Source of the DNA: a virus
Direction: 5' to 3' (one strand)
Virus record (IMG/VR): IMGVR_UViG_3300026521_000471
Coordinates: 58,518 to 122,517 of that record
Length of the DNA stretch: 64,000 nt
Position numbers and translations under genes: made by a program. The notes below the pieces were generated by a model. The model was given only the letters and a program-made list of their open reading frames with translations. It did not search any database and had not been told where the DNA came from. Shown here one piece after another: positions 41,281-51,542 of this stretch (position 1 is its first letter; every line of letters starts with the position of its first letter).

Positions 41281-42045
41281 ATGATACCTATTATGGAAAT
41301 GTTTGGCCCAACTATACAAGGTGAGGGTGCAAGAAGTGGTGTAATTTCATATTTTTTAAGAGTTGGTGGGTGTAATTTTACTTGTAAAGGTTTTGGTGTG
41401 GCATATACCGATCCTGATGGCAATGAAAAGTTTGGATGTGATAGTTATTATGCCGTTGACCAAAAATTTAAGAAGTCATGGGATTTTTTAAACTATAAAG
41501 AAATTGTTAATAAAATGAATATAATTCTGAATAAAGGGGCTCATGGTATTTTTAAACCTGATATAATTATAACCGGTGGAGAACCACTAATGTATTGGAA
41601 TAATGAAGACTTTCAAAACGTATTAATTTACTATATATCAAGAGGTTATAAAATCACGATTGAAACTAATGGTAGTATTGATATTGATTTCACAAAAGAT
41701 TATCAAAAAGAAATTATGTTTTCTATGTCGGTTAAATTAAAAAATAGTGGTGAAGCAGAACATAGAAGAATTAATATAAAAAATCTTACTAATATACTTG
41801 AAAATTCTAAATATAGTTATTTTAAATTTGTTATTGGTAATGATATGAATGATGTAGAAAAAGAAATTATAGATATTTTAGACAGCATTCCATATTATAC
41901 TGATGTTTTTGTAATGCCTATGGGAGAAACTACCGATGGGATTGAAAAACACGCTTTAAAAACTGCTGAATTAGCTATTAAAAATAATTGGAAATATAGC
42001 GATAGATTACATATTAGATTATGGAATGATAAACCGGGTGTTTAG
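41281..42045 (+). CDS. queE: QueE-like 7-carboxy-7-deazaguanine synthase
   Basis: 254 residues. MEMFGPTIQGEG near the start and G-G-C-N-F-T-C are typical of QueE, a radical SAM enzyme. The third cluster Cys comes 17 residues later (GCDS) rather than two, giving C-x3-C-x17-C, a known type of insertion in some phage and bacterial QueE proteins. ITGGEPL near 98 and an E-T-N-G near 123 match the family. It would convert 6-carboxy-tetrahydropterin to CDG, feeding the DpdA enzymes on either side. Confidence 0.9.
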   Translation: MIPIMEMFGPTIQGEGARSGVISYFLRVGGCNFTCKGFGVAYTDPDGNEKFGCDSYYAVDQKFKKSWDFLNYKEIVNKMNIILNKGAHGIFKPDIIITGGEPLMYWNNEDFQNVLIYYISRGYKITIETNGSIDIDFTKDYQKEIMFSMSVKLKNSGEAEHRRINIKNLTNILENSKYSYFKFVIGNDMNDVEKEIIDILDSIPYYTDVFVMPMGETTDGIEKHALKTAELAIKNNWKYSDRLHIRLWNDKPGV

Positions 42046-42062
42046 ATTTAAGAGGAAAATAT

Positions 42063-43412
42063 ATGAGTAAATTTAAAAATACAGAACTAATTGTCGATTA
42101 TGTTCTTTCAGGATTCGGAGCTTCATTTCGATTAGGCTCACCAAATGAAGCTTACGCTAGAGGTGTTGCAGAAGAATTATTTAGTTCTACTAAATTTTTA
42201 GAATCAGAAACTAGAGGCGATAATATTGAAATGAGTGCATTGTTTAATGCATATACAGAAGATAGAATGGCGGAACAGTTAAATGGGTTTAATCTTAATT
42301 TAAGAGATCTATATACTGGGGGTATGTATGTTGATTCTGGAGGATTACAGGTTTTAACACAAGGCAAAACTATCGATGAAGAAATGAGAAAAAAAATATA
42401 TAAAACTCAGGCTTCATATGGTGATTTTGCTATGAGTTTTGATGTTATTCCTTCTGAATTTGTAAATGGCGAAAAAATATATTTTCCGGAGCGAGTAGCT
42501 GATGCGGGAACACAAGCTGGAAAAAATTTAATTGAACAAATTAAAGCATTTAAAGAATACAATACCTCTTGTAAAATCATGCCAATCATTCAAGGATTAG
42601 GTGAAAGTGACATGGATTTATATGCTAATAATATGTTTAGCCAACTATCTAAAGATGAATTGGATTATATCACAAGTGTCGCTTTTGGTGGTGGTACAAG
42701 TGGTTTTGAATTTTTAAATAGAATGATGAATGCTCATCATTCAAAAATTTTATCACAAAAAATGAATCATGTGCATTTACTAGGGATTACAGGCTTTTCT
42801 AGACTATTACCGCCTATTATTGCAGCAATGAATGGAATTCTTCCAGATGTTAATAGAATTTCTTTTGATAGTACAACAATATCAAAGACTTATGTATTAG
42901 GGATGGTATGGCCAGAAGTTGAGGATGTTATTTCTGGTAATGTTAAAGCTGGTGCAAGTACATCGTTAGGCAAAGTAAGAAATAAAACTGTTGAAGCTCA
43001 TTATGAAAAAATGTGGAATTGGTGGAAAAAAAATCCTAATAATATTTTTGATGGTGTTGAAGATCTTTTAGAACATTCCGTATATAACTCTAAAGGTTTT
43101 ACAACTGGATACCAACAAACAGAAAATTTATCATTAGAAGATGGAATCAAAACAATTACCCAAAAGCATGTTTTTGTATATTATAACACATATAATTTTA
43201 TCAATATTTTAAAAGGATATATAAAAGGCGAGGTACCATTATCCAACTTGTTAGGTAAGAATCAAAAAGGTATTTTCTTATTTGAACAATTAGAGAGTAT
43301 TACTGATGTAAACGATTATAATGAGTGGTTTATAGATGTTAAAAAACATATAAAGATTGATGTTCCATCTGTTGGTTCAGATAAAGGACAATCAACAAAT
43401 ATTTTATTTTAG
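42063..43412 (+). CDS. dpdA: DpdA-like transglycosylase B
   Basis: 449 residues. YVDSGGLQVLT near 88-98, HLLGITG near 240 and SFDST near 270. Shorter than A and C and most like D (53287), sharing the N-terminal S-x-F-N-A-Y-T-E-D/E segment and the HLLGVTGF-type motif. Ends in N-I-L-F; A, C and D also end with a small residue or Leu, Leu/Ala and Phe. Confidence 0.85.
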   Translation: MSKFKNTELIVDYVLSGFGASFRLGSPNEAYARGVAEELFSSTKFLESETRGDNIEMSALFNAYTEDRMAEQLNGFNLNLRDLYTGGMYVDSGGLQVLTQGKTIDEEMRKKIYKTQASYGDFAMSFDVIPSEFVNGEKIYFPERVADAGTQAGKNLIEQIKAFKEYNTSCKIMPIIQGLGESDMDLYANNMFSQLSKDELDYITSVAFGGGTSGFEFLNRMMNAHHSKILSQKMNHVHLLGITGFSRLLPPIIAAMNGILPDVNRISFDSTTISKTYVLGMVWPEVEDVISGNVKAGASTSLGKVRNKTVEAHYEKMWNWWKKNPNNIFDGVEDLLEHSVYNSKGFTTGYQQTENLSLEDGIKTITQKHVFVYYNTYNFINILKGYIKGEVPLSNLLGKNQKGIFLFEQLESITDVNDYNEWFIDVKKHIKIDVPSVGSDKGQSTNILF

Positions 43413-43421
43413 GTGATATTG

Positions 43422-45002
43422 ATGGCTACAAGTAAAAAACAAATAAATGGTATTACTTTAGATTATGTTTCTGGTTCATTACGACCTTTCTTAAAAATAG
43501 GTTCTGGTAGTACAGATGCTATAAAGCATGAGGGAGTTGAAGATTTTAAGAAACTACTAGATTGGTCTCAAACACATTTAAAAGGTTACTTTGTACTATC
43601 AACACTTTTTAATGCGTTTCAAGAAGAAAAAGATGGTAAAGTATTAAAAGAAGAAAACAAACTTAATCATGACGCAATTTATGCCGATTCTGGTGGATTA
43701 CAAGTCCTCACTAGAGGATTAGAAATTACAGATGATATTAAATTGAAAGTATATGATACTCAAGCTAAATATTGTGATTTTGCCATGACATTCGATGAAA
43801 TGCCTTTAAAAGTTATAGAAAATCAAGATCAATTTGGTAAATCAATTATTGATAATAACAGGGTTGTTCATATCAAAGAAATGGTAGGTATATCTGCAAA
43901 AAATTCAGCAGCACATATTCAACAGCAAATTGATGTATTTGAAAAACTTAAGACGAATACAAAAATATTACCTATTGTACATGGTTTTAGTGAAGAAACA
44001 TATATCGAATACGCCGAAACAATTATGAAAAACTTACATAATATTAAGGAACATATCCAAGGTATGGCTATTGCTTCATTATCAGCATCAGCGGATAATA
44101 AGGTAGGTATAATGAAAGTTTTTGATTATGTACCAACTCTTATGAATGCTAAAGAGATAAAAGAAGAGTATAGACAACATGTCCACTTACTAGGAGTAGC
44201 TTCATATCAAAGAATAATTCCAGTTATGATGATGGCTAAAAAGGGTATTTTTGATACCGTTAAAAGAATTTCATTTGATAGTACTGCACTTACAAAATCA
44301 TATACATTTGGGCGTGTATATGCTAGTGTTGAAGAAATGAAAAATCCTAAAGATTATGAACCTCTTTTATCATTAAATCATTGGAAAGATCCTCATTCAA
44401 AAAATATTAGACAATTTTATAATAACGTACACAATTTACTCAAAGACTACCCCGATTATATTTTTGAAGATGTTGAAGATTTGATGAACCATTCACAAAA
44501 TAATGGTGAGAAATTAAAAGTTAGTGAACAATTTAAAAAATATGGAACTGAATATGAAAGAAAATATCTGGCTCAAGTGAGATATAATAGCATTTATAAT
44601 ATGATTCAGTATTTAAGTGTTATTGAAGCTTATTTAGAAGATGAACTGGCTGTAGCTGATATATTCTCATATAATGGGACAGTAAGATTTATGTTTGAAA
44701 CCTTTGAGCATAATGCACATACAAAAGAAGATTTTAAAGAGATGTGTAACTATTTTTATACAACGGCTACAACAGGAAGAACGAACCTCAATTATATAAT
44801 AATGGACACTTTAGAAGAATTTGAAAAAAGTGAATATGGAAATAATCCCGATGTAAAATCGGACCCATTAGCCGAATTAGGAGTAGGGGAAGTACCAAAA
44901 CATGAAAAAGGGTATGTTCGACCAGATCTTTTAGCTCGACGAGCTAAAAGAGCACCTAGAGATTTTAAAGAAGATGGAAATCCATCAGATTCTCTTTTTT
45001 AA
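43422..45002 (+). CDS. dpdA: DpdA-like transglycosylase C
   Basis: 526 residues from ATG 43422 (ATG 43413 is also possible). YADSGGLQVLT near 82-92, AMTFDEMP shared with A, HLLGVASYQR near 258 and SFDSTALTKSYTFGR near 284. Clearly a paralog of A. Ends D-S-L-F. Directly downstream of copy B, so the two are co-transcribed. Confidence 0.85.
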   Translation: MATSKKQINGITLDYVSGSLRPFLKIGSGSTDAIKHEGVEDFKKLLDWSQTHLKGYFVLSTLFNAFQEEKDGKVLKEENKLNHDAIYADSGGLQVLTRGLEITDDIKLKVYDTQAKYCDFAMTFDEMPLKVIENQDQFGKSIIDNNRVVHIKEMVGISAKNSAAHIQQQIDVFEKLKTNTKILPIVHGFSEETYIEYAETIMKNLHNIKEHIQGMAIASLSASADNKVGIMKVFDYVPTLMNAKEIKEEYRQHVHLLGVASYQRIIPVMMMAKKGIFDTVKRISFDSTALTKSYTFGRVYASVEEMKNPKDYEPLLSLNHWKDPHSKNIRQFYNNVHNLLKDYPDYIFEDVEDLMNHSQNNGEKLKVSEQFKKYGTEYERKYLAQVRYNSIYNMIQYLSVIEAYLEDELAVADIFSYNGTVRFMFETFEHNAHTKEDFKEMCNYFYTTATTGRTNLNYIIMDTLEEFEKSEYGNNPDVKSDPLAELGVGEVPKHEKGYVRPDLLARRAKRAPRDFKEDGNPSDSLF

Positions 45003-45042
45003 AAATGTAAAATTAATATAAAATATTAAAAAAAGGATATAT

Positions 45043-46077
45043 ATGAAAATAGCTATTATTGGTGCTGGATGGTATGGATGTCATATAGCTTCAATTTTAA
45101 AATCGTACGCTGTTGATATAACTATTTTTGAACAAGAAGATGATATTTTTAAACATGCATCATCAAAAAATCAAAATAGACTTCATTTGGGTTTTCATTA
45201 TCCTAGATCTTCAATAACACGACTGCAGTCAAAACAGGGTTTTAAAAATTTTAAAAAAGAGTATGATTTTTGTTGTAGTCCTATAAGTAAAAATTTCTAT
45301 GCAGTAGATAATCAACGATCTTTAATAGACTTTGAAACATTTAAAATTATTATGGAACACGATCTGGATTTTAAAATAAAAGATAATACGGACAGACTAC
45401 AAAACTTATCTGGATTAATTAATACTAAGGAAGAAGTTATTAATTTTGATATTGCCATAGAACACTTTAAAGAATTATTGTCAGGCGATTTAAGATTAAA
45501 CTGTAAAATTGAAAATGCAGATATTCAAAATTGTGATGATTATGTCCAAATTAAAGATGAAAATTTTGATTATTTAATCAACTGTACTTGGGCTACTTTT
45601 AGAAATAATTTCAATATTGACGCTTTTTATGAATCATGTATTGTTTTACTTTATAAAACATCACATCACGAAAATGATTTCGCTATAACTATTATGGATG
45701 GTGAATTTGTATCTCTATTTCCATATACTGAAAACGGGGTGTACACACTCACATCTGTAAAAAATACAGTTCTAAAAAGAGATAAAAGTTATAAAAAAAT
45801 TATAGATTTTCAAAATAATTTATCGGATGATTTTATACAAGAAATTATTAAAAAAATGGAAGCTGAAATGATATATTATTATCCAGATTTTTTAATAGAT
45901 TTTGAATTTAAAGACTATTTTCTTACAACAAAAAGTAAACTTAATGTACAAACTGATTCTCGTGAAGTGGTAGTAAAACATAATAATCGAGAGATTTTTG
46001 TATTTTCTGGAAAAATAGATACTATCTTTGAAGCTGAAAAAGAAATTTTAAAAATACTAGGATTAAAAAATGAATAA
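45043..46077 (+). CDS. FAD-dependent oxidoreductase (DAO-like)
   Basis: 344 residues. IIGAGWYGCHIA at residues 4-15 is an FAD/NAD-binding Rossmann loop; NQNRLHLGFHYPRS near 44 is typical of a DAO-type family found in surface-polysaccharide and modification clusters. Overlaps the next SDR gene by 8 bases. A role in modifying a sugar or base is inferred from context. Confidence 0.75.
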   Translation: MKIAIIGAGWYGCHIASILKSYAVDITIFEQEDDIFKHASSKNQNRLHLGFHYPRSSITRLQSKQGFKNFKKEYDFCCSPISKNFYAVDNQRSLIDFETFKIIMEHDLDFKIKDNTDRLQNLSGLINTKEEVINFDIAIEHFKELLSGDLRLNCKIENADIQNCDDYVQIKDENFDYLINCTWATFRNNFNIDAFYESCIVLLYKTSHHENDFAITIMDGEFVSLFPYTENGVYTLTSVKNTVLKRDKSYKKIIDFQNNLSDDFIQEIIKKMEAEMIYYYPDFLIDFEFKDYFLTTKSKLNVQTDSREVVVKHNNREIFVFSGKIDTIFEAEKEILKILGLKNE

Positions 46078-46738
46078 TAAAATATGTATCATTGGCGGTA
46101 CCTCCAATATTTCAAAATCATTTATAAAAATGGTTGAAAATAATTTTGATATTATAACGGTTGGTAAAAGCTCTAATAATGATATTGAATTTGATATTAA
46201 TAATGGAAATTTTAATAATATTAATAAAATACCTTTAAATTGTTCGTATTATTTAATTGCTGCAGGCATATTATACCCAAAAAAGATTATCGAACAAACA
46301 AATAATGAGATTTTAAATAGTATATCTTTAAATCTTTTATTTCCGACTTATTTAATTGAACAGATATTAGATATTAATGAAGATGTAAGAATTGTAGTGG
46401 TTGGTTCTGAATCGGGTAAAAAAGGTTCATATGACACAACTTACTTTTTAAGTAAAGCAGCTTTAAAATCTTATATACAAGAAAAACATATTAAATCTAA
46501 AAACCAATCACTAAATATGATTGCTCCATCGGTTATACTGGATACAAAAATGACACAAGATCGGGACGATTTAGAAGAAGTATTAGAAAGAGCAAAAGAT
46601 TTACCAAAAGAAAGATATTTAATGAGTGAAGAAGTCGCTAAACTTATTTATTATTTATTTTTTGAGGATTCAGGGTATATTAATAACGAAGTTATTAATA
46701 TGAATGGTGGTAAATTTGCAAGAATGAATTACAGATAA
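46070..46738 (+). CDS. Short-chain dehydrogenase/reductase
   Basis: 222 residues. I-I-G-G-T-S-N-I near the start (nucleotide loop), VVVGSESG near 107 and YFLSK near 124 (Y-x3-K catalytic pair). Coupled to the FAD oxidoreductase and followed by a glycosyltransferase, suggesting a shared sugar or base pathway. Confidence 0.78.
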   Translation: MNNKICIIGGTSNISKSFIKMVENNFDIITVGKSSNNDIEFDINNGNFNNINKIPLNCSYYLIAAGILYPKKIIEQTNNEILNSISLNLLFPTYLIEQILDINEDVRIVVVGSESGKKGSYDTTYFLSKAALKSYIQEKHIKSKNQSLNMIAPSVILDTKMTQDRDDLEEVLERAKDLPKERYLMSEEVAKLIYYLFFEDSGYINNEVINMNGGKFARMNYR

Positions 46739-46748
46739 GGAAAGGGAT

Positions 46749-48188
46749 ATGAAACAATATAAAAAACGAATAGCATTTATTATATCATCACAACATTTTA
46801 TAATACATGGTGGTATAGGAACATTTGCACGAGCTTTCGTAGATATGTGCAATGATTTAGATTATAAAGTCGACTATATAATGGATAAAGCTCCGGCTAA
46901 TAAAGATTTAGAAGAATACATACTTAAAAATAATGGAAATATTTTATACCCTCACAAAGACTTGTCTTATAAAGGTCATAATGCAAGGTTTGTTTTCTCA
47001 GATAGTATGAATTTAGAAAAAACTATAAACTTTAGGGATTCGTTTTTACAATCATTTAAGAATGCAATTTATGATGTTATCATCATAAATTCTAATGATG
47101 CTATATTACCAATATTAATAACCGGGATTCAGAGTATTGCACCGACAATAGTATATTCTCATAGTGGTGAACTAGTTTTTGTAAATGAAAAACATGATCC
47201 AGTCTTTAAAAAGTCTGTAGTCGAAATTTATAAACAATTAATGTGTTTGGATGATATTATAATCGGAACTCATAGTGACCATAATAAAGCTATCATAGAA
47301 AATAACTTTCCAGATATAAATGTCAAAACATTACCTTTAAGGATAGCTGATAAGGGGTTATTAGACTCCATAGATCCGAATATTGAAAAAAATGGCGTGT
47401 TATTTGTAGGTCGTTATGAACCAAGAAAAAATCCCGACACATTTTTAAAAGGTGTTTCTGAAGCAGGACTAAAAATCTTAATAATGACAAATGATAACGG
47501 GGCTAAAAAATTTGAAGCTAAACTTTTAGCTTTAGGTTATGAAAAATTTAATGAAAGAAAAAATGATCCACTGCAAAATGATGGAAAAGTATATGAAATA
47601 AAATTTGGTATATTTGGAAAAGAAAAAGAAGCTTTCATGAATAAAGCTAGGCTTTCTTTCCAACCTGCTATTTTAGAATCATATGCATATAGTACAGTTG
47701 AAGCATTACATTGTTGTAGAACCGTAGTACTTGATGAATATTCGTGGGGTAAAAATTTCAAAGGGTTAGCATATTTTACAAATAAAAAGACAATGAGTGA
47801 AGATTTAAAACGTTGGCATGATGAAGATTATGATATGGAACAGCAATTAGAAAAAATGCGAAAAATTTATAATGATGGTGCGCAGTATTGGACAGATATA
47901 TTTGAAGAATATTCCGCTTTAAATTTAAACCCTAAAAAAGTAACAAAAACTAAGTTATACAAATTATTGGATGAACAGAAGGATTTTGTATCCATTTCAT
48001 ATATACTTGAAACGCTACTAAATAGAGATTTAAATTGGATAGCTATTGATGATGCTGAAATTTTTTATAAAATTATTAATGAATTGGATATTGTTCATAC
48101 TGATAAAGAAACTTTTATAGCATTAAAAAATAAAAAATTCAAATTTAATATATCGGACGAAGTTGATGGTTCCGAATTATTATTTTAA
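46749..48188 (+). CDS. Glycosyltransferase (GT4-like)
   Basis: 479 residues. G-G-I-G-T-F-A-R-A near 22 (GT-B N-domain), LFVGRYEPRKNPDTF near 218 (start of C-domain) and Y-S-T-V-E-A-L near 316 with the usual acidic sugar-nucleotide residue. Last 90 residues are an extra helical domain. Could glycosylate DNA bases, surface or protein. Confidence 0.82.
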   Translation: MKQYKKRIAFIISSQHFIIHGGIGTFARAFVDMCNDLDYKVDYIMDKAPANKDLEEYILKNNGNILYPHKDLSYKGHNARFVFSDSMNLEKTINFRDSFLQSFKNAIYDVIIINSNDAILPILITGIQSIAPTIVYSHSGELVFVNEKHDPVFKKSVVEIYKQLMCLDDIIIGTHSDHNKAIIENNFPDINVKTLPLRIADKGLLDSIDPNIEKNGVLFVGRYEPRKNPDTFLKGVSEAGLKILIMTNDNGAKKFEAKLLALGYEKFNERKNDPLQNDGKVYEIKFGIFGKEKEAFMNKARLSFQPAILESYAYSTVEALHCCRTVVLDEYSWGKNFKGLAYFTNKKTMSEDLKRWHDEDYDMEQQLEKMRKIYNDGAQYWTDIFEEYSALNLNPKKVTKTKLYKLLDEQKDFVSISYILETLLNRDLNWIAIDDAEIFYKIINELDIVHTDKETFIALKNKKFKFNISDEVDGSELLF

Positions 48189-48226
48189 AATGATATTTGT
48201 ATAATACATATAAAAAGGTTAAAAAA

Positions 48227-48976
48227 ATGAAAATATACCAAATCGAAATAACAAATGCATGTCAATTTAGATGTGATTACTGCCCTAGAACAACAGCTAT
48301 GACTAGAAAAGTAGGCTCTATGTCTAATGAAACGATTAACAGAATAGCTGATGTACTAACTAGTGATTCAATTCGACTTCACCACTATGGCGAAAGTTTA
48401 ATTGAGTTGGATAAAACTCTTTATGCGATTAAAGCATTAAAAAATAAAAACCCAGAATTGGTTATAGAATTAAATACAAATGGTGAGTACTTAACCCCAG
48501 AAACGACAGATAAACTATTTGAGGCCGGCCTTTCAAAAGTTAATTTATCATATCATTTCCCACCAAGTATTAAACACTTAAAAAATATTGATCCAAAATA
48601 TAGAGAACGAATTGAAGTTATGAAAATAGCCCACTTATCTGAAATTGAAAAGTATAAAAATGAGTTAAAAGAAGTAAAAGAAATAGGATACAAAGTAATC
48701 TTAAAACAATTAAGAGACTTAGGTCAAGTTAATGCAGATAGTGCAGGAAAAGGTAATGCATGGAAAGAATGTTCTTTTATAAAAAATAATGAATTCGTAG
48801 TATTATGGGATGGACGTATTGTCACTTGTTGCGAAGTATTTGATGGTGAACCAGAAGAAATACTAGGATCAATTTTTGATGACTCTTTACCAGAAAAAAA
48901 TAAATATATTTCTAAATGTGCTACTTGTATGGGTTATGGAAATGGCGATATTGAAACTGAAAAAATAAATATTTAA
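48227..48976 (+). CDS. Radical SAM protein with SPASM-like C-terminus
   Basis: 249 residues from ATG 48227. NACQFRCDYCPR gives the C-x3-C-x2-C cluster motif. The C-terminus has T-C-C-E and K-C-A-T-C-M clusters like a SPASM auxiliary domain. Its place among glycosyltransferase and DpdA genes suggests maturation of a modified base or small peptide; substrate unknown. Confidence 0.82.
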   Translation: MKIYQIEITNACQFRCDYCPRTTAMTRKVGSMSNETINRIADVLTSDSIRLHHYGESLIELDKTLYAIKALKNKNPELVIELNTNGEYLTPETTDKLFEAGLSKVNLSYHFPPSIKHLKNIDPKYRERIEVMKIAHLSEIEKYKNELKEVKEIGYKVILKQLRDLGQVNADSAGKGNAWKECSFIKNNEFVVLWDGRIVTCCEVFDGEPEEILGSIFDDSLPEKNKYISKCATCMGYGNGDIETEKINI

Positions 48977-49020
48977 GGGTCTATTAAGGTATTACTACTT
49001 ATAATATTTAATACCATTAT

Positions 49021-49033
49021 AAGGAGGTTCATA
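49021..49033 (+). promoter_or_regulatory. Strong ribosome binding site
   Basis: A full AGGAGG sits 11 bases before ATG 49038, unusually strong for this genome, implying high translation of the 826-residue protein. Confidence 0.6.
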
Positions 49034-49037
49034 CCAT

Positions 49038-51518
49038 ATGAACGCAGATTTAGAAAAAACACATAGTACCTTACCAGCACACCCTGTTGGGCAGGCTATA
49101 ACTACGAAAACCAAAGTAATAGAATTTGCTGAAAAAATCGTAAATTCTCAACTAGGAGAAATTACTGGCGCATTCATAGATACCGATACAATGCACCTTT
49201 GTTTAAAATATTCAAGTAGTAAAACTGCTCTCACAGCAAAAATGAATAATAAAAAAGAAGATATTTTAACCCCTATTTTCTTAAAAGCAAAAGGTAAAAA
49301 TATTCAAGATTATACCTTTAATGTAATTCTAAACTCATCCGATAGTTCAACAAAAATACGTACAGATGCAGCATTAATTGAACATGGAATATTATATGCT
49401 ATTGAATCAAAATTTTCTGAATCCATTTCAGAAAAAAAGATTATTGATCTATTGAATGAACTTCGTAATAAACACTTGAAAAGTTTTTATACAGCTTTAA
49501 AAGATGACAAACTATATCTTAATTTAGTAAAACAAAATTACATGCCTGTAACAGATATTATAATGACTGGCAAAATAATAGAAAACCCAATATTACTTGA
49601 AGCTTATGCTGATGAAGCATATATAAGTGAGATGGATATTCTGGATATTATAGAAAAATTTGGTCACTATATGCGCTCATACAAAATGAAACTCAAAGAG
49701 GGTGTTAATATCAATGATGATATATTTGATGATAAATCAAAAATGGTAAAGCCACAATTTGTAGAATTTGAATATATATCAGACCACCTATATAATTTAT
49801 TTGATGTAGAAATTGCTGCTAGAATCGATACATCTTCTACCGAACCAATAAGTGCTATTACTCATATGAAATTAGAAAAAGCATTTGAAATGATTGGACA
49901 AAATGGTAATGTTGAAGATGGTCTAGGTAATAATAGAGCGAAGAAAAAGTGGAATGATCCGGCTAGAATTGGTTTATTTTATGATCAACTAAACACTTAT
50001 ATAAATGAAATGGAATCAGGGTCATTTAATCATCATGCCCGTCACGATGCGTACGTAACAGCGACAAAACAACGTACTCTACTCTATAGACATTTTGAAG
50101 AACATATAACTAAAGATTTTGAGATAGATAAAGTTAGTGGTAAGTTGAAAGAAGTAAAAGTTAAATCAATTACTCCTTCAAACACTAAACTTATAATTAG
50201 TTCAGGGAATATAACTGTTGCTAATTCGCAGCATTTAGTTGAAAATAGATTACTCATAAAACAGTTGGCTTATTATTTTATCGAAACATCAATATATGGC
50301 AAATTTCATTATAATCCATGGGAACGTGATGAATTAATTAAAGAAGTTTATGATTGCAATAAAGGTTTGATTGATAAAGTTTTAGATAGATTTAAAGAAC
50401 ATTTTTTATCAAAAAAATTCAAAGATACTGATAAATCAAAAATAAAAGAGATGATTGAAAGATGGGGCGATGATAGAATCCCTGTAAGATTTGTAACTGA
50501 AGAGGGTGATATAATCAACCAATTTATAACTTCATCAAATACAGGTTTATCGGCTACAAAAAACCAAGAAATACTAGCTCCATATAAAACAGAGCAAAAT
50601 ACTATTAGAAGTATTATAGCCGATTATCAGATTGATAATAAAAATATTTCATTAGCATTAACACATAGTGATATTAGAAAAATTTCTGCTAAGTTAAATT
50701 ATAATGAAAATATAATAACATTAGTTAATCTTATATCTGATAATCCTCTGTATTGGGATGATGAACAGAAAAAAACAAAAATCGATTCTATGAACACAGT
50801 TGATTGTACTTATACAGTATCACTCACTAAAAAAATGGCTAAATCCTTTGCCCAATTATTTATTAAGGGTGATGATAAACTTCAAGATAACTTGTTAAAG
50901 TATGAAAAACTTATAGAGACAGAATTGGCTAAAGACGACTACGATGAATTGATACTAAAATCATTTGAAAATAGCGTCGCCGATTTAAAAAGCCAATTAG
51001 AAGGACATTACAGTCATCATAGACTATTCCATTTGAAAAAATATGCCCACCTACAATTAGAAGCTATTATTAAGGTCATTAATGTTTTTGAAAAAGTATA
51101 TAAAATGGACCAATATAATGAACGTATGAGAGATTTGACAATTGCAAGCAACGATAATACTGTGTTAGTTTCAGAACACGACTATACTAAAGGTCGCTTG
51201 GTCGGTTTATTCTTTAATGCTTTAAAAATATTAAAAACTAAAAAAGCCAATTATTGGCATGATGAAGATGAAATGATTCGATATTTTAAATTGTTTATAG
51301 AAACCCTAGAAGATGTCCGATTATTATATAGAAATATTAATGGCGACATTGTAACGGTAACAAAATTATTCAAAGAGACCATATATCCTAAGAATATAGA
51401 TACCAACAATAGTAATATTGTATTATCTACCTTTAAAGTATCAGTAACCGATCTTACAGATAATATTATAAAAGTGTTTAAATCGAAAATAATAAATACT
51501 AATCAAAATAATGTATAA
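49038..51518 (+). CDS. Large unknown protein, possible exonuclease relation
   Basis: 826 residues, mostly helical and charged. FIDTDTMH near 48 and FNHHARHDAYVTATKQR near 330 weakly recall motifs I and III (H-x4-D) of DEDDh exonucleases such as ExoI, but the spacing is not convincing. Strong ribosome site and central position in the modification region indicate importance. Function not assigned. Confidence 0.7.
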   Translation: MNADLEKTHSTLPAHPVGQAITTKTKVIEFAEKIVNSQLGEITGAFIDTDTMHLCLKYSSSKTALTAKMNNKKEDILTPIFLKAKGKNIQDYTFNVILNSSDSSTKIRTDAALIEHGILYAIESKFSESISEKKIIDLLNELRNKHLKSFYTALKDDKLYLNLVKQNYMPVTDIIMTGKIIENPILLEAYADEAYISEMDILDIIEKFGHYMRSYKMKLKEGVNINDDIFDDKSKMVKPQFVEFEYISDHLYNLFDVEIAARIDTSSTEPISAITHMKLEKAFEMIGQNGNVEDGLGNNRAKKKWNDPARIGLFYDQLNTYINEMESGSFNHHARHDAYVTATKQRTLLYRHFEEHITKDFEIDKVSGKLKEVKVKSITPSNTKLIISSGNITVANSQHLVENRLLIKQLAYYFIETSIYGKFHYNPWERDELIKEVYDCNKGLIDKVLDRFKEHFLSKKFKDTDKSKIKEMIERWGDDRIPVRFVTEEGDIINQFITSSNTGLSATKNQEILAPYKTEQNTIRSIIADYQIDNKNISLALTHSDIRKISAKLNYNENIITLVNLISDNPLYWDDEQKKTKIDSMNTVDCTYTVSLTKKMAKSFAQLFIKGDDKLQDNLLKYEKLIETELAKDDYDELILKSFENSVADLKSQLEGHYSHHRLFHLKKYAHLQLEAIIKVINVFEKVYKMDQYNERMRDLTIASNDNTVLVSEHDYTKGRLVGLFFNALKILKTKKANYWHDEDEMIRYFKLFIETLEDVRLLYRNINGDIVTVTKLFKETIYPKNIDTNNSNIVLSTFKVSVTDLTDNIIKVFKSKIINTNQNNV

Positions 51519-51542
51519 TTATTAATAAAAAGGATAACTGAT

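Noticed and set aside
49038-51518. Confident call as exonuclease I
   Set aside because: Only short motif-like stretches match, and their spacing differs from ExoI; kept as unknown.
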